The position numbers and the translations under genes were made by a program. Shown piece after piece: positions 15,671 to 19,114 of a stretch of DNA of 19,114 nucleotides (position 1 is its first letter; each line of letters opens with the position of its first letter). The notes under the pieces are model-generated. The model did no database searches and was not told where the DNA came from. It was given only the letters and a program-made list of their open reading frames with translations. Source of the DNA: an uncultured Flavobacteriales bacterium (lineage in GTDB: Bacteria; Bacteroidota; Bacteroidia; CAIKAF01); contig CALEWF010000251.1 in the NCBI GenBank assembly GCA_937925455.1, positions 1 to 19,114 of the forward strand, written 5' to 3'.

Positions 15671-17533
15671 TTATTGCTTAATAAACTTTGCATTCACCGG
15701 TGTATGGCCTTCTACTGTAAACCGAACAAAGTAGGTGCCAGTAGCTAAGGAAGCCGCATTAAATGAAAATTGATTTTTCCCAATGTTCGATTTTCCGTAA
15801 AAAATTTGGTCAATAAGTTTGCCTTTTAAATCCAACAAATCAACCCGAACATTACCGCTTGCTGGTAAATCTACGATAATATAAACCATTTCGAAGGAGG
15901 GGTTTGGGAAAATGTTCATAGATAATTTTGGTGTAACACAAGGAACTGACGTTTCGGCTCCATACGGATTATCCAATTGAGCTATCCAGGTTTGGTGACG
16001 ATTGCTTGCATTACCATACGTTCCGGCTATCCAAATTTTCCCATTTCGGTTATATACCGGTTGAGAACCAAAATAATCACCCCAACGTTCAATCGTATCG
16101 GATAAAACAATCAAATTCCCGACTCCTTCTTTTACCGTAATAATATCAGAAAATTCACCATCAGCAAAAAATAAGGTAGAAATACCCGGGAAGCGATTTT
16201 CGCCGGTATGTTCAAACGATAAAATGGATTGGCTTCCTAAAGTTCCTTCGCCTACCCATGATAAGTTGGGATATCCAAAATCCAGCGTATCTACCGAAAT
16301 GATCGTTGAAGAGATTGAATAGTTTTGATTATCTACTCCTGAAATTATACCAAAGAAAATACCACTTCGTCCGTTACCTGTATCAATACAATTTGAAGCG
16401 AATTGAATTTTGCCGTTTTCATAAAAGGCAGCCAAAATTCTACCATCGTTGGTTGCAGCATATCGGTTAATCCCTTTTAGCCTTCCATGGGGTGGTACGC
16501 CATAAGCCTTGTCTGTATGCGTCATGTCAATGGTTAAGGCAAGTCCCGGAGCATCTATGGTATCATTTATATGTAAAATAAAGATGGTGTCGTTTTGAAT
16601 ATCAAAATTTCGATTACTTAAAAAATATTGTCCAGGTCCTTGAATGGAAGAACCTCCTTTTACCGGATGCAGGTTTCTGATTTTTCTTCCGTTGTAAGCA
16701 ATACCGTCCCATAGGTTTGTAACCAATGGCAACCCTGCATATCCTTCTCTCTTTCTTATTTGCCAAATGACGGTTTGTTTAAAGCCTAATTGCCAGCTTA
16801 CATTTTCACGTATTTGATTGCCTGTTATGAATAATTCATTTTTAGTGATATTTAGAGCCGGGTAATCAAACCAAGTGGTATCATTAAACGGATTGCCCGG
16901 TAACACATAAAAATTCCATACCCCAGTAGGGTCATTGGTTTGAGAGAATGCGACGATAATTTTACTGTACGTTGAATTAAAACCATTTAAAACTACCGCA
17001 ATGAAGCGGTCTTCCAGCGGGTCATACATTACTTTCGGATCAAATTTGCCATTATTAATTCCCCCCAGACCTGCCGGTTGACAAAATTGAGCCAAGGTTT
17101 TATTCAAAAGATTTGTTCCATCAGTACTATATACCCTGAATTGTAAATTTGAAACAGATACAATTTTATTACTATCGGATACAGCGATGTAATTATCTAA
17201 TGGTACGCTATTATTAAACTGATTTCCATCAAACCCTGTATTGATTACAGGAGCAGGTATAGTTCCTGATTTATTGGCTTGTGTAGATTTTTTAATTGGA
17301 TATAGTTCAGATACTTTTTGCTTTTGTTGCATTAAAAATAATTTATCAGGATTACCCATATAATCCCTCACTTCCAGGCTTAAGATACTTGCATTCCATC
17401 CATCATCTGCAATATCGGAAACAGAAGCACTGGCTGTAAGCGGAAATATCATTCTGGTAGCAGGTTGCTGTGCGCTAAGCTGATTATTAAAAGCAACAGC
17501 AAAGAACATCAAGATTTTATTTAACTTATTCAT
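15671..17533 (-). CDS. T9SS type A secreted protein, beta-propeller-like
   Basis: A 620-residue exported protein: signal peptide about 1-22 ending in LSAQ, a long central region, and a Por-type T9SS sorting domain at about 541-620 (MNIFPNPSFEMVYIIVDLP, VDLLDLKGKLID, GTYFVRF, AKFIKQ). The centre has the pattern FDPKVMYDPLEDRFIAVVL, then SQTNDPTGVWNFYVL, then WFDYPALNITKNELFITGNQ. I have seen this order in other secreted beta-propeller-like bacterial proteins of unknown function; no catalytic motif is evident. First gene of the run that includes the symporter and the DUF4831-like lipoprotein. It could be a surface binding protein or a glycan- or protein-acting enzyme feeding the transporter; that link is inference only. 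Confidence 0.85.
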   Translation of the reverse strand: MNKLNKILMFFAVAFNNQLSAQQPATRMIFPLTASASVSDIADDGWNASILSLEVRDYMGNPDKLFLMQQKQKVSELYPIKKSTQANKSGTIPAPVINTGFDGNQFNNSVPLDNYIAVSDSNKIVSVSNLQFRVYSTDGTNLLNKTLAQFCQPAGLGGINNGKFDPKVMYDPLEDRFIAVVLNGFNSTYSKIIVAFSQTNDPTGVWNFYVLPGNPFNDTTWFDYPALNITKNELFITGNQIRENVSWQLGFKQTVIWQIRKREGYAGLPLVTNLWDGIAYNGRKIRNLHPVKGGSSIQGPGQYFLSNRNFDIQNDTIFILHINDTIDAPGLALTIDMTHTDKAYGVPPHGRLKGINRYAATNDGRILAAFYENGKIQFASNCIDTGNGRSGIFFGIISGVDNQNYSISSTIISVDTLDFGYPNLSWVGEGTLGSQSILSFEHTGENRFPGISTLFFADGEFSDIITVKEGVGNLIVLSDTIERWGDYFGSQPVYNRNGKIWIAGTYGNASNRHQTWIAQLDNPYGAETSVPCVTPKLSMNIFPNPSFEMVYIIVDLPASGNVRVDLLDLKGKLIDQIFYGKSNIGKNQFSFNAASLATGTYFVRFTVEGHTPVNAKFIKQ

Positions 17534-17562
17534 AAGTGTAATTTTAACTGTTTCATTAATTC

Positions 17563-17570
17563 TATTTTTG
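17563..17570 (+). promoter_or_regulatory. Possible -7 box of the 172-residue exported protein
   Basis: TATTTTTG matches TAnnTTTG and lies 25 bases before the ATG at 17596, in the 62-base divergent gap. No TTG is found at the -33 position, so confidence is low. Confidence 0.35.
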
Positions 17571-17595
17571 TAAAGTTACAGATAAATTAAATTAC

Positions 17596-18114
17596 ATGTT
17601 TAGAATTATTTTGTTAGTAATTATATCGAGTTATGTCGTACATTCTGCTCCACGATATAAGTGGTATTGTGAAGGGAAAGGTTTTGCTGTTATATTTCCT
17701 ACAGCATATAAAGATACTGTAATAACCATTCAACAGGTTGTAATATCCAGAGCTTGGACTGATGATGATAAAGGTAATCGTTTTGTTGCAGAATGTAAAA
17801 AATTAACAGCCTCTATACCAGATGATCAATATAAAAGACAATGGAAAACGTATCATGATGAAATTCTAAGGGACTTTTTAAAGTCAAATAATTTAGAAAA
17901 AACTGAAGAAGAGCGTTTTGATATTGGTAAATATCATGGAATCTATGCAATTTTAAATCACAGGCAAAAACGCTTGACTTGTTTTTATAGAAATATTATT
18001 ATCAACCGCTATAGTATTACATTGTATGTAATTCAACCCAGATCATCAATTCAATTTAAAGTTATTAAACGTTTTTTTAAATCAGCTCAATATAATTTTT
18101 CATTACTTAAATAA
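17596..18114 (+). CDS. Small exported protein, unknown
   Basis: A 172-residue protein with a short signal peptide (FRIILLVIISSYVVHSA, 2-18). The mature part begins with a strand-like YKWYCEGKGFAVIFPTAYKDT and ends in a similar FKVIKRFFKSAQYNF. This opening and closing arrangement recalls PsbP/DcrB-type small alpha/beta proteins, which often start with GFxVxFP and end with FFxSFxx, but I cannot confirm the family. No lipid-attachment Cys is present. The last 12 bases overlap the end of the convergent adhesin gene, the stop codons lying in each other's coding sequence. The gene stands alone on its strand. Confidence 0.75.
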   Translation: MFRIILLVIISSYVVHSAPRYKWYCEGKGFAVIFPTAYKDTVITIQQVVISRAWTDDDKGNRFVAECKKLTASIPDDQYKRQWKTYHDEILRDFLKSNNLEKTEEERFDIGKYHGIYAILNHRQKRLTCFYRNIIINRYSITLYVIQPRSSIQFKVIKRFFKSAQYNFSLLK

Positions 18115-19114
18115 ATGAATATTGCCATGAGCGATTACTTCTTCTCCAAAACAGTTTACAAATTTTAATACCATAAAATAAACTCCTTGTGTAGCTTCGC
18201 TATTTCCATCTCCTTCACCTTTCCATGTAACTGTTGGATCGCTTGTTTCAAAAAGTAATCGTCCCCAGCGATTGTATATTGATAAAGTAAATGAATCTAA
18301 ATATTCTAAATTTGCAATGGTATACTCATCATTTAATCCATCTCCATTGGGAGAAAATACATTGGGTAGCTCATTGATGTTAGGATCAGGTTTTTTAATC
18401 ACCTGAATAGTATCAGTTCCGCTGCCACAAGTATTTGTAATGGTTAATGTATAAGTACCGGTTTGAGTTACTAAAAGCAAAGTATCGGTAGAGCCGGTAT
18501 TCCATAAGAAACTGCCCTGCCATGAAGGGGTAGTTAAAATTGCGGTATCACCTTCACAAATGGTTACATCAGGAATATTGAAATTGGGTAAAAATATTTT
18601 TACAACATAGCTTGAGTCCATATTCTCACATTGCACATTGTTGGTAACAGTTACTACAAACCAGCCGGTATCTGATACAGTATTGGTTTGAGTAGTTACA
18701 CCGTTAGACCATAAATAGCTCGAATAACCACTACCTGCATCTAATGTTACGTTGCTATTTTCACAGAAATAAACTGTATCGTTAGCTAAATTAAAATTGG
18801 GTTGTGGATATACTGTTACTATCATTGTATCACTATAGCATACAAAACCAGCAGAATCAGAAGTTGCAATATAGGTATATGAAATTGGATTAGAACCGGT
18901 AATTGATTGTTGAAAGGTGGGATTAGCTATGGTAGAATCGTTTATGAAATTTGAAGGAGACCATGTAATATTGATTTGAGATGGAACATTTGTAATACCA
19001 ATTTGTGTGGCTACATCTGTACAAATCTCAACGTCATTTAACGTAAACGTGTATCGTGGATAAATAACTACATAAGCCGAATCTTTTCCTTGACAGTTAT
19101 TTGCATCCGTTACG
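18103..19114 (-). CDS. Large T9SS type B adhesin, 3' part only
   Basis: The frame stays open to the right edge, so the 5' end is outside the window; the methionine at 18825 is internal and should not be taken as the start. About 336 residues are visible. They are strings of Ig/PKD-like beta-sandwich repeats, each opening near a CENSNVTLDAG- or CEGDTAIL-type strand and closing with GxYTLTITN- or GWFVVTVTN-type strands. A gliding-motility-type C-terminal sorting domain follows (LPNVFSPNGDGLNDEYTI, IYNRWGRLLFE, TWKGEGDGN, GVYFMVLKF). Such proteins are exported by type IX secretion and held at the cell surface, often as very long adhesins or gliding-related proteins. The distance from the edge to its start cannot be known here. 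Confidence 0.9.
   Translation of the reverse strand, partial: VTDANNCQGKDSAYVVIYPRYTFTLNDVEICTDVATQIGITNVPSQINITWSPSNFINDSTIANPTFQQSITGSNPISYTYIATSDSAGFVCYSDTMIVTVYPQPNFNLANDTVYFCENSNVTLDAGSGYSSYLWSNGVTTQTNTVSDTGWFVVTVTNNVQCENMDSSYVVKIFLPNFNIPDVTICEGDTAILTTPSWQGSFLWNTGSTDTLLLVTQTGTYTLTITNTCGSGTDTIQVIKKPDPNINELPNVFSPNGDGLNDEYTIANLEYLDSFTLSIYNRWGRLLFETSDPTVTWKGEGDGNSEATQGVYFMVLKFVNCFGEEVIAHGNIHLFK

Overview
The window is a 19.1 kb piece of a Bacteroidota chromosome, AT-rich in its coding parts. Four proteins carry or resemble Bacteroidota surface-secretion features: two end in gliding-type (type B) and two in Por-type (type A) sorting domains of the type IX secretion system (T9SS). There is also a 963-residue TonB-dependent receptor with an N-terminal carboxypeptidase-regulatory-like domain, a DUF4831-like lipoprotein, starts without Shine-Dalgarno sequences, and one good match to the Bacteroidota promoter (TTTG-N19-TAnnTTTG). 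The genus cannot be told from the sequence.

Layout, left to right. (1) Malate dehydrogenase on the minus strand (105-1046), closed by a strong hairpin terminator at 53-84. (2) A divergent gap with GC-rich repeat copy A (1272-1416). (3) A plus-strand operon at 1584-5295: a T9SS-secreted multidomain surface protein, a DPM1/ArnC-like family 2 glycosyltransferase, and a YbhN/LPG-synthase-type membrane protein that overlaps the transferase. (4) A 585-base gap filled with repeats, including copy B (5698-5843), a seven-unit heptamer array and several palindromes. (5) A minus-strand block at 5881-12383: an alpha/beta-hydrolase-like T9SS substrate with an abnormal nucleophile elbow, a TonB-dependent receptor, an FKBP-type prolyl isomerase lipoprotein with its own terminator, and a family 4 glycosyltransferase. 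(6) Repeat copy C (12466-12611), inverted, followed by a small membrane protein on the plus strand. (7) A tight minus-strand operon at 12954-17533: a secreted T9SS type A protein, a sodium/solute symporter and a DUF4831-like lipoprotein. (8) A small exported plus-strand protein (17596-18114) that overlaps, tail to tail, the 3' end of a large T9SS type B adhesin running off the right edge.

Most of the genes belong to the cell envelope: surface adhesins, glycan assembly, nutrient import across both membranes, and periplasmic folding. Central metabolism is represented only by malate dehydrogenase.

The feature least explained by known genes is the three-copy repeat of about 146 bp. It is much richer in GC than its surroundings. 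It folds into a closed outer stem plus a roughly 20-bp arm, contains a conserved alternative 7-bp pairing, and shows one compensatory base-pair change between copies. Its flanks are mosaic, shared differently among the copies. It could be a structured RNA or a non-autonomous mobile or recombination element. No transposase, CRISPR array, tRNA or rRNA was seen.
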